A stretch of 64,000 nt of DNA, from the NCBI RefSeq assembly GCF_900113525.1, contig NZ_FOPP01000001.1, forward strand, positions 372,001 to 436,000, in the 5' to 3' direction. The translations under genes and the position numbers were made by a program. Of this stretch, positions 24,715-34,246 are shown one piece after another. The stretch comes from Pedobacter insulae (lineage in GTDB: Bacteria; Bacteroidota; Bacteroidia; Sphingobacteriales; Sphingobacteriaceae). The notes beneath the pieces were generated by a model. That model was not told where the DNA came from. It saw only the letters and a list, made by a program, of their open reading frames with translations, and ran no database searches. Numbering within the stretch: position 1 is the first letter of the stretch; every line of letters starts with the position of its first letter.

Positions 24715-26004
24715 ATGAGGAATATCTCATTAAATTTTAAGAAAGTTTGGAAGTCGGCATTTGTATTTGCTGCTTTCTCTTTTTTAATTCTATCAGGAGC
24801 ACAAGCACAAGATTTAGTAGAGGGTAAGACTTTATTTAAAGATAAATGTGCTTCTTGTCACAATCTTGCAACCAATAGCACTGGTCCGGCATTAACGCCA
24901 AAGATGAACGAATTGGACGAGGCGTATTTAATTCCATGGATTAAAAACAACTTGGCTTTAACTGCATCGGGTAATAAACAAGCTATTGAAGCGTCTAAGT
25001 TTTCGCCAACGGAAATGAAGGCTTTCCCAACCTTAACTGACGATCAGATTAAGAGCATTATTGCTTACGCTAAAGTAGGGGAGCCTAAAAAGGAAGTTGC
25101 TGCTGGTGAAGCTGCAGTTGATGAAGGTGCTTCTGCCTTATCAATCGTTGGTATCATTGCGATTATTATTTTATCGATCATTGTATTGATAGTTTTAGGA
25201 CGTGCAGTGAAAATGTTAGAGCGCTTAATTCTACAAAAACAAGGGATTGAAATTGTGGAAGAGGAGTCTGTATCACTTACTGTAGGTGTTGGTAGATTAT
25301 TCAAAAACAAGAAATTCGTATTTTTCACTGTACTTTGTTTAGTGGTAGTATTAGGTTCATTTGGTTGGATGGGTATGTGGGAAACAGGTGTTCACACAGG
25401 TTACAAACCAACACAGCCAATTAAATTCTCGCACGAACTGCATGCAGGTATTAACCAGATCGACTGTCAGTATTGCCATACTGGTCCGTTTAAATCGAAA
25501 AATGCAACTATTCCTTCTTTAAATGTATGTATGAACTGCCATAAAAACGTGCAGGCTGTACAGGAAGATGGTTCAGTTTCGCCAGAAATTCAGAAAATAT
25601 ACAATGCCATCGGTTACGATCCGGCTACGCAGACTTACGATAAGACTAAAGAGAAGCCTATCGAGTGGGTACGTGTACACAACCTGCCTGATTTTGCTTA
25701 TTTCAATCACTCGCAACACGTTGTAGTTGGTGAAGCGGCTATCCGTAAAGAAAAAGGTTTAAAACCAACAGATCCTGTATGTTTTGCTTGTCACGGTCCG
25801 GTGAATACAATGGAAGAGTTAGAACAGCATTCTCCATTAACGATGAAATGGTGTATAAACTGCCATAAAGATGCCGATATCTCTGATAAGAAAGATGATG
25901 CTTTCTATACGAATGTGATTAAAGCACACGAGAAGATTAAAAAAGGAGAAAAAATTACCCCTGCATTATTGGGTGGTTTAGAGTGTGGTAAATGCCATTA
26001 TTAA
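24715..26004 (+). CDS. actA: Alternative complex III subunit A with extra cytochrome c domain
   Basis: A 429-residue multiheme protein of the menaquinol:cytochrome c oxidoreductase (ACIII). A signal peptide is followed by a class I cytochrome c domain with C45ASCH49; then membrane helices at about 143-167 and 196-218; then the periplasmic pentaheme ActA domain with five CxxCH motifs (CQYCH, CMNCH, CFACH, CINCH, CGKCH). The extra mono-heme domain means six hemes in total and likely assists electron exit. It heads a run of co-directional genes with very short spacers down to actF and the oxidase. The strong TACTTTTG promoter upstream probably drives the whole complex. Confidence 0.95.
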   Translation: MRNISLNFKKVWKSAFVFAAFSFLILSGAQAQDLVEGKTLFKDKCASCHNLATNSTGPALTPKMNELDEAYLIPWIKNNLALTASGNKQAIEASKFSPTEMKAFPTLTDDQIKSIIAYAKVGEPKKEVAAGEAAVDEGASALSIVGIIAIIILSIIVLIVLGRAVKMLERLILQKQGIEIVEEESVSLTVGVGRLFKNKKFVFFTVLCLVVVLGSFGWMGMWETGVHTGYKPTQPIKFSHELHAGINQIDCQYCHTGPFKSKNATIPSLNVCMNCHKNVQAVQEDGSVSPEIQKIYNAIGYDPATQTYDKTKEKPIEWVRVHNLPDFAYFNHSQHVVVGEAAIRKEKGLKPTDPVCFACHGPVNTMEELEQHSPLTMKWCINCHKDADISDKKDDAFYTNVIKAHEKIKKGEKITPALLGGLECGKCHY

Positions 26005-26050
26005 TAAATAGATTTTAGTAAAACGTTCGATAAACAGTAATATAGCTTAA

Positions 26051-29000
26051 ATGGAAAGCAATAAAAAATACTGGAAAGGCTTAGAGGAGTATAAAAACAC
26101 TCCCGATTTTGTTGAAAACAACAAAAACGAATTTGCAGAGCCCCTTCCAATAGAAGATGTTTTAAGTGAAGCAGGTTTAAGTACCGTTACCCCACGCCGC
26201 GACTTTTTAAAAGCCTTAGGCTTTGGTTTGGGTGCCGTTACTTTAGCAGCTTGTCAGAAAGCACCAGTACACAAGTCAATTCCTTATTTGATCCGCCCGG
26301 AAGAGGTGGTGCCAGGTATTCCGAATTATTATGTTTCAACCTTTAAAGGAAGCCCTGTATTGGTAAAAACGGTAGTTGGACGCCCAATTAAAATAGAGGT
26401 TAACCCTAACGGTGGCATGTTTAGCACAGGTACTGATGCACAAGCACAGGCTTCGGTACTTGATTTATATGATGTTTCTAAATTAAAAGCACCAGTGCTT
26501 AAAAAGAAAGAAACAACTTGGAGTGAGATGGATGCTTTTGTAAAGGGAGAATTAAACAAAGCCCAAGCATCTGGTAAAAAGATCCGCATTGTTTCTTCTA
26601 GCTTAAACAGTCCATCGGCAAAAGCTGTTGTTGCAGATTTTGCTTCAAAATACCCTACTACTAAACATGTACAATACGATGCGGTATCTTATACAGGTAT
26701 CATCAAAGCAAATGAAAATAGCTTTGGTAAAGCAGTATTGCCAAAATATAACTTTGATAAAGCAGATTTAATTGTAAGTTTTGCGGCCGATTTCTTAGGA
26801 ACTTGGATCAGCGGCGAGGAGTTTACTGCTCAATATGTTTCTAACAGAAATCATAAATCCTTAGAGAAAAAGAAAATGTCTCGTCATTTTCAATTCGAAA
26901 CGGGAATGAGTTTAACGGGTACAAATGCTGATACGCGTGTGCCTATTAAGTTATCTGAAGAAGGACCAGCATTAATTGCTTTATATAATGCCATTACAGG
27001 TAATAATTTAGCAGGTGCTGCTTTACCGAATAATGCCTATGCAACGAAAGCACTTAAATTAGTAGGAGCTGAGTTACTGCAAAACAAAGGAAAAGCATTG
27101 GTAGTTTCGGGTTCAAACGATGTATCTACACAAATTTTAGTGAATGCGATTAATGCTGCTATTGGTAGCTACGGTACTACTATTGATTTAGATAATCCTT
27201 GTAAACGTTACGAAGGTAATGACGCTGAATTTGCTGAATTGATCAATGAGATGAATAGGGGCGAAGTTGCTGCGGTATTCTTCTTGAATAGCAATCCTGC
27301 TTATGATGCTACAAACGCAAAAGCATTTACGGATGCTTTAACAAAAGTAGCTTTAAAAGTATCATTTGCTGATAGAGCGGATGAGACTGCTGATCTTTGT
27401 GACGCGGTTGCGATTACCCCTAACTATTTAGAGTCGTGGGGTGATGCAAACACTTACGAGGGATATTACTCTGTAGTACAACCTACCATTAATCCTGTAT
27501 TTAATTCCCGCCAGGCAGAGCAAAGTTTATTGATCTGGTCTGACGCTGCGGTTCAGGATTATTATCAATATGTTCGCAATAACTGGGAAAAAACCATTCT
27601 TCCATCGGTTGGTAAAACCTGGAATGAATTATTGCAATTGGGAGTTGTATCGTCGACTGCTAAAGCTGCGGGAGCATATAGCTTCGGTATGTCATTAGAA
27701 GCAGTTGTGGCTTCGATTTCAGCAAGTAGCAAAGCTTTACAAAAAGATATCGAATTACATGTTTACGAAAGCATTCCAATGCGTGATGGTAAGCATGCGA
27801 ACAATGCATTTTTACAAGAGCTTCCTGATCCGGTTTCAAAAGTAACTTGGGATAACTATATCGCCCTTGCGCCGAAACAAGCCGAGAAATTAGGTTATAA
27901 AGAATTTGACCTTATTACTGTAAAAGGTGAAAATGGTTATGCAGTAGATCTTCCTTTATTAATTCAACCTGGGCAGGCCATGGGTACAGCTTCTGTAGCT
28001 TTGGGTTATGGTCGCGTTAAAGTGGGTAAAGCAGGAGATAACGTTGGTAAAAACGCTTTCCCGTTTGTTACTTTTAACAACGGTACTTTAAAATATGCTA
28101 CAACAGCCAAGTTATCGGCTGCAGGCGGAAGAGAAGAATTAGCGCAAACGCAAACTCACCACTCTTTTGAAGGTAGAAATATTATCAGAGAAACTTCTTT
28201 AAAAGATTTCTTAAAAGATCCGGCAGCAGGTTCGGGTAACCACCATAAGCATAAGGTTTATGATTTGTGGACGACTGATAAGCATGAGAAATTAGGTAAC
28301 GACTGGGTAATGGCAATCGATTTGAATGCTTGTACTGGTTGTGGATCTTGTATCGTTGCTTGTAACGTAGAAAACAATATCCCTGTTGTAGGTAAGGACG
28401 AAGTACGTAAACGTAGAGAAATGCACTGGTTACGTATTGATCGTTATTATAGCTTTAATGATGAGAAGGCAGGACATGAAGTAACTAAGGAGAAAGAGAT
28501 TGCTCACATGGAGGATCTTGATCAAGTTTCTGTAGTGCATCAGCCTATGCTTTGCCAACACTGTGATCACGCACCATGCGAAACAGTTTGTCCGGTATTA
28601 GCAACAGTTCACTCATCTGACGGCTTAAACCACATGGCTTATAACCGTTGTGTTGGTACAAGGTATTGTGCAAATAACTGTCCATATAAAGTACGTCGTT
28701 TTAACTGGTTCAACTATTGGAATGATTCACGTTTTGATAACTATCTGAACAATGAGTTTACCCAATTAGTATTAAATCCAGATGTTACTACACGTTCTCG
28801 TGGGGTAATGGAGAAATGCTCGATGTGTATTCAACGTATCCAGGCTGGTAAATTAACTGCCAAGATGGAGAAACGTGCACTAAAAGATGGAGATATCAAA
28901 ATGGCTTGTCAGCAGGCTTGTTCAGCAAATGCAATAATTTTCGGCGACAAAAACGATCCGAATTCGGAAGTTGCCAAAGCATTACGTAGCGAACGTATCT

Positions 29001-29098
29001 ATTATGTTTTAGAGGAGATCAACGTACAACCAGGTATTGGTTATATGACAAAAGTTAGAAATATAGATTCAGAAACTAAAGAAGCACACCACGCATAG
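26051..29098 (+). CDS. actB: Alternative complex III subunit B (molybdopterin-like/Fe-S protein)
   Basis: A 1015-residue periplasmic subunit. Near residue 49 is a Tat-type twin arginine ([17 protein letters not shown]) ending in LAAC, so Cys68 may be lipidated. The first 740 residues resemble a molybdopterin oxidoreductase domain that, in ACIII, carries no molybdenum cofactor; the remainder is a ferredoxin-type part with [34 protein letters not shown] and CSMCIQR...CQQAC, the ligands of three [4Fe-4S] and one [3Fe-4S] cluster. It takes electrons from menaquinol oxidation and passes them to the heme subunits. It lies between actA and actC. Confidence 0.96.
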   Translation: MESNKKYWKGLEEYKNTPDFVENNKNEFAEPLPIEDVLSEAGLSTVTPRRDFLKALGFGLGAVTLAACQKAPVHKSIPYLIRPEEVVPGIPNYYVSTFKGSPVLVKTVVGRPIKIEVNPNGGMFSTGTDAQAQASVLDLYDVSKLKAPVLKKKETTWSEMDAFVKGELNKAQASGKKIRIVSSSLNSPSAKAVVADFASKYPTTKHVQYDAVSYTGIIKANENSFGKAVLPKYNFDKADLIVSFAADFLGTWISGEEFTAQYVSNRNHKSLEKKKMSRHFQFETGMSLTGTNADTRVPIKLSEEGPALIALYNAITGNNLAGAALPNNAYATKALKLVGAELLQNKGKALVVSGSNDVSTQILVNAINAAIGSYGTTIDLDNPCKRYEGNDAEFAELINEMNRGEVAAVFFLNSNPAYDATNAKAFTDALTKVALKVSFADRADETADLCDAVAITPNYLESWGDANTYEGYYSVVQPTINPVFNSRQAEQSLLIWSDAAVQDYYQYVRNNWEKTILPSVGKTWNELLQLGVVSSTAKAAGAYSFGMSLEAVVASISASSKALQKDIELHVYESIPMRDGKHANNAFLQELPDPVSKVTWDNYIALAPKQAEKLGYKEFDLITVKGENGYAVDLPLLIQPGQAMGTASVALGYGRVKVGKAGDNVGKNAFPFVTFNNGTLKYATTAKLSAAGGREELAQTQTHHSFEGRNIIRETSLKDFLKDPAAGSGNHHKHKVYDLWTTDKHEKLGNDWVMAIDLNACTGCGSCIVACNVENNIPVVGKDEVRKRREMHWLRIDRYYSFNDEKAGHEVTKEKEIAHMEDLDQVSVVHQPMLCQHCDHAPCETVCPVLATVHSSDGLNHMAYNRCVGTRYCANNCPYKVRRFNWFNYWNDSRFDNYLNNEFTQLVLNPDVTTRSRGVMEKCSMCIQRIQAGKLTAKMEKRALKDGDIKMACQQACSANAIIFGDKNDPNSEVAKALRSERIYYVLEEINVQPGIGYMTKVRNIDSETKEAHHA

Positions 29099-29109
29099 GA
29101 ATAAATATT

Positions 29110-30582
29110 ATGTCAGGACATAACGAATCAATTTTAAGAGAACCATTAATTACCGGTAAAGACATTACGTATGCAAAGATTACGGATGATATTTTACTAC
29201 CGGTAGAGAACAAGCCTAACAAAGCTTGGTGGATTGGGTTTATTATCTCACTTTGTGGGGCTACACTTTGGGTAGTTGCTGTAAGTTATACCTTTTGGTT
29301 CGGTATCGGAGCATGGGGTTTAAATAAAACAGTTGGATGGGCTTGGGATATCACCGGTTTCGTATGGTGGGTAGGTATTGGTCACGCAGGAACGCTTATT
29401 TCTGCAGTATTGCTACTCTTCCGTCAGAACTGGCGTAACTCAATTAACCGTTCGGCAGAGGCGATGACAATTTTTGCCGTTATCTGCGCCGCAACATATG
29501 TTGTATCACACATGGGTCGCCCATGGTTAGCTTATTGGGTATTACCATTACCAAACCAGTTTGGGTCACTTTGGGTGAACTTTAACTCGCCATTGGTATG
29601 GGATATGTTTGCCATCTCAACTTATTTCTCTGTATCATTATTATTCTGGTACACAGGTTTATTACCAGATATTGCTACGATTAGAGATCGCGCCGTTGGT
29701 ATGCGTAAGAAAGTTTACTCTATCCTTTCATTTGGTTGGACGGGTAACGTGAAGACTTGGCAGCGTTTTGAGGCGGTATCGTTGATTTTAGCAGGTATAT
29801 CTACGCCACTAGTACTTTCGGTACACACTATTGTATCAATGGACTTTGCAACCTCGGTTATTCCGGGATGGCACACGACGATTTTCCCTCCATACTTTGT
29901 GGCTGGAGCGATTTTCTCGGGTTTTGCGATGGTATTAACGTTATTATTGGTTGCACGTAAAGTATTAGGATTAGAGAACTATATCACGATGTTCCACATC
30001 GAATCGATGAATAAGATTATCATCTTAACAGGTTCAATTGTGGGTGTGGCTTACTTAACGGAGTTCTTTATTGCATGGTATTCAGGTGTAGAATATGAGC
30101 AATATGCATTTATCAACAGAGCAACCGGACCTTACTGGTGGGCATACTGGATGATGATGACTTGTAACGTAATTTCTCCTCAGCTGTTATGGTTCAAGAA
30201 AATACGTACCAGTATTGCTGCAACCTGGATCTTATCGATTATAGTGAATATCGGTATGTGGTTTGAACGTTTTGTAATCATCGTTACTTCGTTACACCGT
30301 GATTACTTACCATCAAGTTGGGTGATGTTTTACCCAACGTGGGTTGACGTAAGTGTATTTGTAGGCTCAATTGGTGTATTCTTTACCTTATTCTTATTGT
30401 TCTTAAGAGTATTGCCATCTATTGCAATTGCTGAGGTAAAATTATTATTGAAGAGCGCAAGTGAGCAAGCAAAATTAGAATTGATTAAAGAAGGTCACCT
30501 AGATAAAGAACAAGTAAACGAATACATCGAGTCTTTAGATAAGTTTGATAGTGTTAAACAAGAAGAATACGCAAAAATATAA
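29110..30582 (+). CDS. actC: Alternative complex III subunit C (NrfD-like membrane protein)
   Basis: A 490-residue NrfD/PsrC-type integral membrane subunit with about ten transmembrane helices (for example [50 protein letters not shown]). In ACIII this subunit forms the menaquinol-binding site on the periplasmic side and may contribute to proton translocation. A charged helical C-terminal tail follows the last membrane helix (after residue about 445). It follows actB by 11 bp and precedes actD by 2 bp. Confidence 0.96.
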   Translation: MSGHNESILREPLITGKDITYAKITDDILLPVENKPNKAWWIGFIISLCGATLWVVAVSYTFWFGIGAWGLNKTVGWAWDITGFVWWVGIGHAGTLISAVLLLFRQNWRNSINRSAEAMTIFAVICAATYVVSHMGRPWLAYWVLPLPNQFGSLWVNFNSPLVWDMFAISTYFSVSLLFWYTGLLPDIATIRDRAVGMRKKVYSILSFGWTGNVKTWQRFEAVSLILAGISTPLVLSVHTIVSMDFATSVIPGWHTTIFPPYFVAGAIFSGFAMVLTLLLVARKVLGLENYITMFHIESMNKIIILTGSIVGVAYLTEFFIAWYSGVEYEQYAFINRATGPYWWAYWMMMTCNVISPQLLWFKKIRTSIAATWILSIIVNIGMWFERFVIIVTSLHRDYLPSSWVMFYPTWVDVSVFVGSIGVFFTLFLLFLRVLPSIAIAEVKLLLKSASEQAKLELIKEGHLDKEQVNEYIESLDKFDSVKQEEYAKI

Positions 30583-30584
30583 CA

Positions 30585-31121
30585 ATGAGTAATATCAAAT
30601 ATATTTTAGGCAGTTTTGGCGATCCTGACGAAATGATGCATGGCATCGAAAAGTTACAGGAAAATAACATCAAGATACATGATGTGTATACGCCCATGCC
30701 TATTCACGGCATCGAAGCAAAGTTGGGAGTTAAAAGATCTAGGTTAGATATAGCCGCTTTCTTTTTCGGAATAACAGGTACCATTACCATGTTAACCGGA
30801 GTTTATTTAGCTACCGCAGTAGATTGGCCAATAAACATTGGTGGTAAAACGCACTTTGCTTTACCGGATTTTATTCCAATTACGTTTGAGTTAACGATTT
30901 TATTCTGTGCTTTTGGCCTGGTAGGATCTTATTATGCATCAACCCATCTTTTTCCGGGAAGAGCACCAAGAGTAATGGATTTACGTGCAACTAATGATCG
31001 CTTTATTATTGCGATTGATGCAAAACAAAATATTGAGCACACTAAAATAGATGAATTATTAAAAGGTGCCGGAGCTTTAGAAGTAAAGTATAATGAAAGG
31101 AAGTATGTTAGCTATGAATAA
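30585..31121 (+). CDS. actD: Alternative complex III subunit D (DUF3341)
   Basis: A 178-residue protein with a cytosolic N-terminal domain (KYILGSFGDPDEMMHGIEKL, HDVYTPMPIHGIEAKLGV) and two central transmembrane helices (about 58-80 and 100-120), then RVMDLRATNDRFIIAID. This is the DUF3341 layout of ActD, an accessory subunit embedded beside ActC. Its last codons overlap the actE start by 8 bp (ATGAATAA), so the two are coupled. Confidence 0.95.
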   Translation: MSNIKYILGSFGDPDEMMHGIEKLQENNIKIHDVYTPMPIHGIEAKLGVKRSRLDIAAFFFGITGTITMLTGVYLATAVDWPINIGGKTHFALPDFIPITFELTILFCAFGLVGSYYASTHLFPGRAPRVMDLRATNDRFIIAIDAKQNIEHTKIDELLKGAGALEVKYNERKYVSYE

Positions 31122-31701
31122 GAAGAATATAGTTTACGCCGCATTTACCATGCTTGCTTCTGTGGCGATGCTTTCGGCCTGTAGAGATAGTAAGAGTACA
31201 GGTTTAGAGTATGCAAGGAATATGTATGACCCGATTGCTTACAATCAGGATCAGCCAAATAAGAATTTTGCTAATGGGCAGACAGCACAAAGTCCTCCGG
31301 CAAATACGGATCCTATCGGTTTTGTAAGGTATGAGTTTGCCAATACACCGGAAGGTTTAAAAGCTGCTGAGGCTGCTGTTGTTAACCCCTTGCCGGTAAC
31401 TGAGCAAAACTTGTTAGAAGGTAAACATTACTACGAGGTGTTTTGTGGGTTATGCCACGGTGAAAAAGGAGATGGTAATGGTCCGATTACCTTATTGGAA
31501 AAAGGAATTACTGCACCTGCATTTCATGGTGAAGGTAAAGAATCATCACGTGGTGGTTTAATGAGTGAGCTTTCTACCGGAAGGATTTACCAAACCATTA
31601 TGTATGGATACAATGCAATGGGATCTCATGCTTCACAACTTACGCCTTCTGAAAGATGGAAAGTAGTGATGTATGTTCAACAATTACAAAAAATAAAATA
31701 A
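31114..31701 (+). CDS. actE: Alternative complex III subunit E (lipoprotein cytochrome c)
   Basis: A 195-residue mono-heme cytochrome c anchored as a lipoprotein: lipobox LSAC with Cys23, and heme motif CGLCH in YYEVFCGLCHGEKGDGNGP. A Met ligand could be the one in YGYNAMGSHASQL. It receives electrons from the ActB/ActA chain and delivers them to the oxidase. The ATG at 31114 is chosen because it gives a proper lipoprotein signal (MNKKNIVYAAFTMLASVAML); an ATG 21 bp upstream would lengthen the coding overlap with actD. Confidence 0.94.
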   Translation: MNKKNIVYAAFTMLASVAMLSACRDSKSTGLEYARNMYDPIAYNQDQPNKNFANGQTAQSPPANTDPIGFVRYEFANTPEGLKAAEAAVVNPLPVTEQNLLEGKHYYEVFCGLCHGEKGDGNGPITLLEKGITAPAFHGEGKESSRGGLMSELSTGRIYQTIMYGYNAMGSHASQLTPSERWKVVMYVQQLQKIK

Positions 31702-31716
31702 GAAAAGCAGATATAA

Positions 31717-32940
31717 ATGGGAACTCATCATTATAATTTAACTGAACAATTTGAGTTTACAGGGAAAGCTAAAATCCTAAGTATTGTGGGCATCGTATTA
31801 GGTGTTGCCGCTATAGCTTATGGTTTTATGAGTGGTGCTCATGAGCGCACATTCGCCAACCTGTTACTAATGGCATATTACTTTGCATGTGTATGTATGT
31901 CGGGCGCTTTCTTTTTAGCTGTTCAATTTGTTGCACAGGCAGGCTGGTCTGCCTCGATACTTCGTGTACCTCAGGCGATGGCCAAAGTGTTACCTTTAGC
32001 TGTGATTATTTTATTGGTTGTAATAGGTTTAGGCTTATACACGCATAATTTATATCACCACTGGAATGCACCAGGTTTAACGGATCCTAACTCTCCTAAT
32101 TATGATAAACTGATTGACGGTAAGTCGGCCTTTTTAAATGTGCCTTTCTTTATGGCTCGTCAGGTAATATTCTTAGGTGTATATAGTATTTTCGCAGTAT
32201 TATTGGCTAAATGGTCTAACAACGAAGATTTGGCAGGGGGATTAAACTCTTACCGTAAAAGTTTCAAATACTCATGTGTATTTTTGGTAATCTACGGATT
32301 TACTACGCCGATCTTCGCATTTGATACCATCATGTCATTAGAGGCTCACTGGTTCTCGACCATGTTTGGATGGTATAACTTTGCCGCCATGTGGGTAAGT
32401 AGTTTAGCAACGATTGCAGTAATCATTATTCTATTAAAGAAAAGTGGTTATATGAGTTGGGTTAACAATAGCCACCTGCACAATTTAGGTCAGTTCATTT
32501 TTGGTTTCTCTATCTTCTGGACTTACGTATGGTTTGCTCAGTTTTTATTGATCTATTATGCAAACATGTCGGAAGAGACTGTTTATTTCTACAAACGTTT
32601 TAATGGTTATGAGTTCTGGTTTTACTTGAATTTAGCCTTAAACTTCTTATCTCCGCTTTTATTGTTAATGGATAGAGATAACAAAAGAAGTGAAAATATA
32701 CTGTTAACGGTTTCAATTATCGTATTGGTTGGTCACTGGGTAGATTACTACCAAATGATTATGCCAGGCATATTTGAACTTGGAACAGCAAGCGGAAGTG
32801 GTTTCGGAATTTTAGAAGTTGGTACTGCTTTAGGATTTATTGGCTTATTCACATTTGCGGTATTAACAGCATTGAGTAAAAAGCCTTTAATCGCTAAGAA
32901 TCACCCGTTTTTACAAGAAAGTTTAAATCATCATCTATAA
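31717..32940 (+). CDS. actF: Alternative complex III subunit F (membrane protein)
   Basis: A 407-residue ten-helix membrane subunit related to ActC but reduced, typical of ActF. Seen are AKILSIVGIVLGVAAIAYGF, YHHWNAPGL, FDTIMSLEAHWFSTMFGWYNF and IMPGIFELGTASGSGFG. It lies beside ActC in the ACIII membrane sector. It is the last act gene: 61 bp separate it from the oxidase subunit II gene, which follows in the same direction, consistent with an ACIII-oxidase supercomplex as known in Flavobacterium. Confidence 0.94.
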   Translation: MGTHHYNLTEQFEFTGKAKILSIVGIVLGVAAIAYGFMSGAHERTFANLLLMAYYFACVCMSGAFFLAVQFVAQAGWSASILRVPQAMAKVLPLAVIILLVVIGLGLYTHNLYHHWNAPGLTDPNSPNYDKLIDGKSAFLNVPFFMARQVIFLGVYSIFAVLLAKWSNNEDLAGGLNSYRKSFKYSCVFLVIYGFTTPIFAFDTIMSLEAHWFSTMFGWYNFAAMWVSSLATIAVIIILLKKSGYMSWVNNSHLHNLGQFIFGFSIFWTYVWFAQFLLIYYANMSEETVYFYKRFNGYEFWFYLNLALNFLSPLLLLMDRDNKRSENILLTVSIIVLVGHWVDYYQMIMPGIFELGTASGSGFGILEVGTALGFIGLFTFAVLTALSKKPLIAKNHPFLQESLNHHL

Positions 32941-33001
32941 CGGATAGGGGTTTTAACAGATATAAATTAATATAAAAGTACATTGTACTACTTTTAAGAA
33001 A

Positions 33002-34231
33002 ATGAGTTTAAAAAGATTGATAAGTAATAAAACAATGGCGGCTTCAGCAGTATTAATGACTGCGTTTACAAGTACCAGTGCGTTTGCACAAGAAGCAGCG
33101 GCTGCCGCTACAGCCACAGCAAAACCAATAGATATGACTCCGATCTATAAAACGACGTTGTTTTATGTGTTAGCGTTCTTGCTGCTATGCTTGTTCGTTG
33201 CCATTATTGGTAAGGCACTGAAGGTTTACGAATTAACCCGTGAAACTGAAGGTAAAGGCAAAGGAATTAATTGGGATAAGATTAATGCAGTTTTGTTCGC
33301 CCTATTTTTAATAGTGGGTTTGTATGGGGTGTATTGGGAATATACCGTACATGGAAATATGCTTTTACCTGAAGCGGCATCAGTGCACGGTGTTAAAATC
33401 GATGAGATGTTAAATATTACATTGATTATCACCACTATTGTATTTGTAGCTACTCACATTGTGTTATTTGCATTTGCGTACATGTACAGATACAATAAAG
33501 AGAGAAAAGCATATTACTATCCACATAACAATACTTTAGAGAGAGTTTGGACAGTTATTCCAGCTATCGTTTTAACTTTCTTAGTGTTAATGGGTTTCTT
33601 AACCTGGAGATCTATTTTCTACAAAATTGAAGATCCAAATAATAAGCCAATCAGTATTGAAGTAACTTCTTCTCAGTTTCAGTGGGATGTTCGATATCCT
33701 GGAGCTGATGGTGTTGTTGGAAGAAAGAATTATAAGTTAATTACAGCTATCAATGCCTTAGGGATCGATTTTAACGATAAGAATAGCATGGATGATCAGG
33801 TTGCTGACGAGATCGTATTGCCAGTAAATAAACCGGTTCGTTTTAGCTTGGTAAGTAAAGATGTAATTCATAGTTTTTATATGCCTCACTTTAGGGTGCA
33901 GCTGAATACGGTACCGGGTATGACTTCTTATTTCGAATTTACGCCTACCATTACTACAGCAGAAATGAAGGTAAAAACGAATGACCCTAGCTTCAAGTAT
34001 TTATTGCTTTGTGCGAAAATTTGTGGTACTAACCACTATAACATGCAAAAGGCAGTAAGAGTTGTCTCTGAACAGGAGTATAAAGAATGGGTAGCTAAAC
34101 AAGTACCTTATTTAACAAACGATTTAAGAGAGACCTTTAAATTGCCATTACTTGCTGAGCCAACTGCAGCGCCAGCAGCAGCAGATACTACTGCAAAAGA
34201 TACTACAAGTCAAATAGCTTTAAAAAAATAA
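33002..34231 (+). CDS. coxB: Cytochrome c oxidase subunit II
   Basis: A 409-residue CuA subunit. A signal peptide (to about residue 29) is followed by four transmembrane helices (about 48-70, 93-112, 135-158, 180-200) instead of the usual two, a feature seen in Bacteroidota ACIII-linked oxidases. The cupredoxin domain carries the CuA site: His in DVIHSFYMPHFRVQ and C337AKIC341GTNH345YNM348. The residue between the cysteines that is usually Glu is Lys, tolerable because it binds through its backbone. No fused cytochrome c is present; the C terminus is an Ala/Thr-rich tail. Electrons from ActA/ActE enter the oxidase here. Confidence 0.95.
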   Translation: MSLKRLISNKTMAASAVLMTAFTSTSAFAQEAAAAATATAKPIDMTPIYKTTLFYVLAFLLLCLFVAIIGKALKVYELTRETEGKGKGINWDKINAVLFALFLIVGLYGVYWEYTVHGNMLLPEAASVHGVKIDEMLNITLIITTIVFVATHIVLFAFAYMYRYNKERKAYYYPHNNTLERVWTVIPAIVLTFLVLMGFLTWRSIFYKIEDPNNKPISIEVTSSQFQWDVRYPGADGVVGRKNYKLITAINALGIDFNDKNSMDDQVADEIVLPVNKPVRFSLVSKDVIHSFYMPHFRVQLNTVPGMTSYFEFTPTITTAEMKVKTNDPSFKYLLLCAKICGTNHYNMQKAVRVVSEQEYKEWVAKQVPYLTNDLRETFKLPLLAEPTAAPAAADTTAKDTTSQIALKK

Positions 34232-34246
34232 TATAGAGCCCTTATT

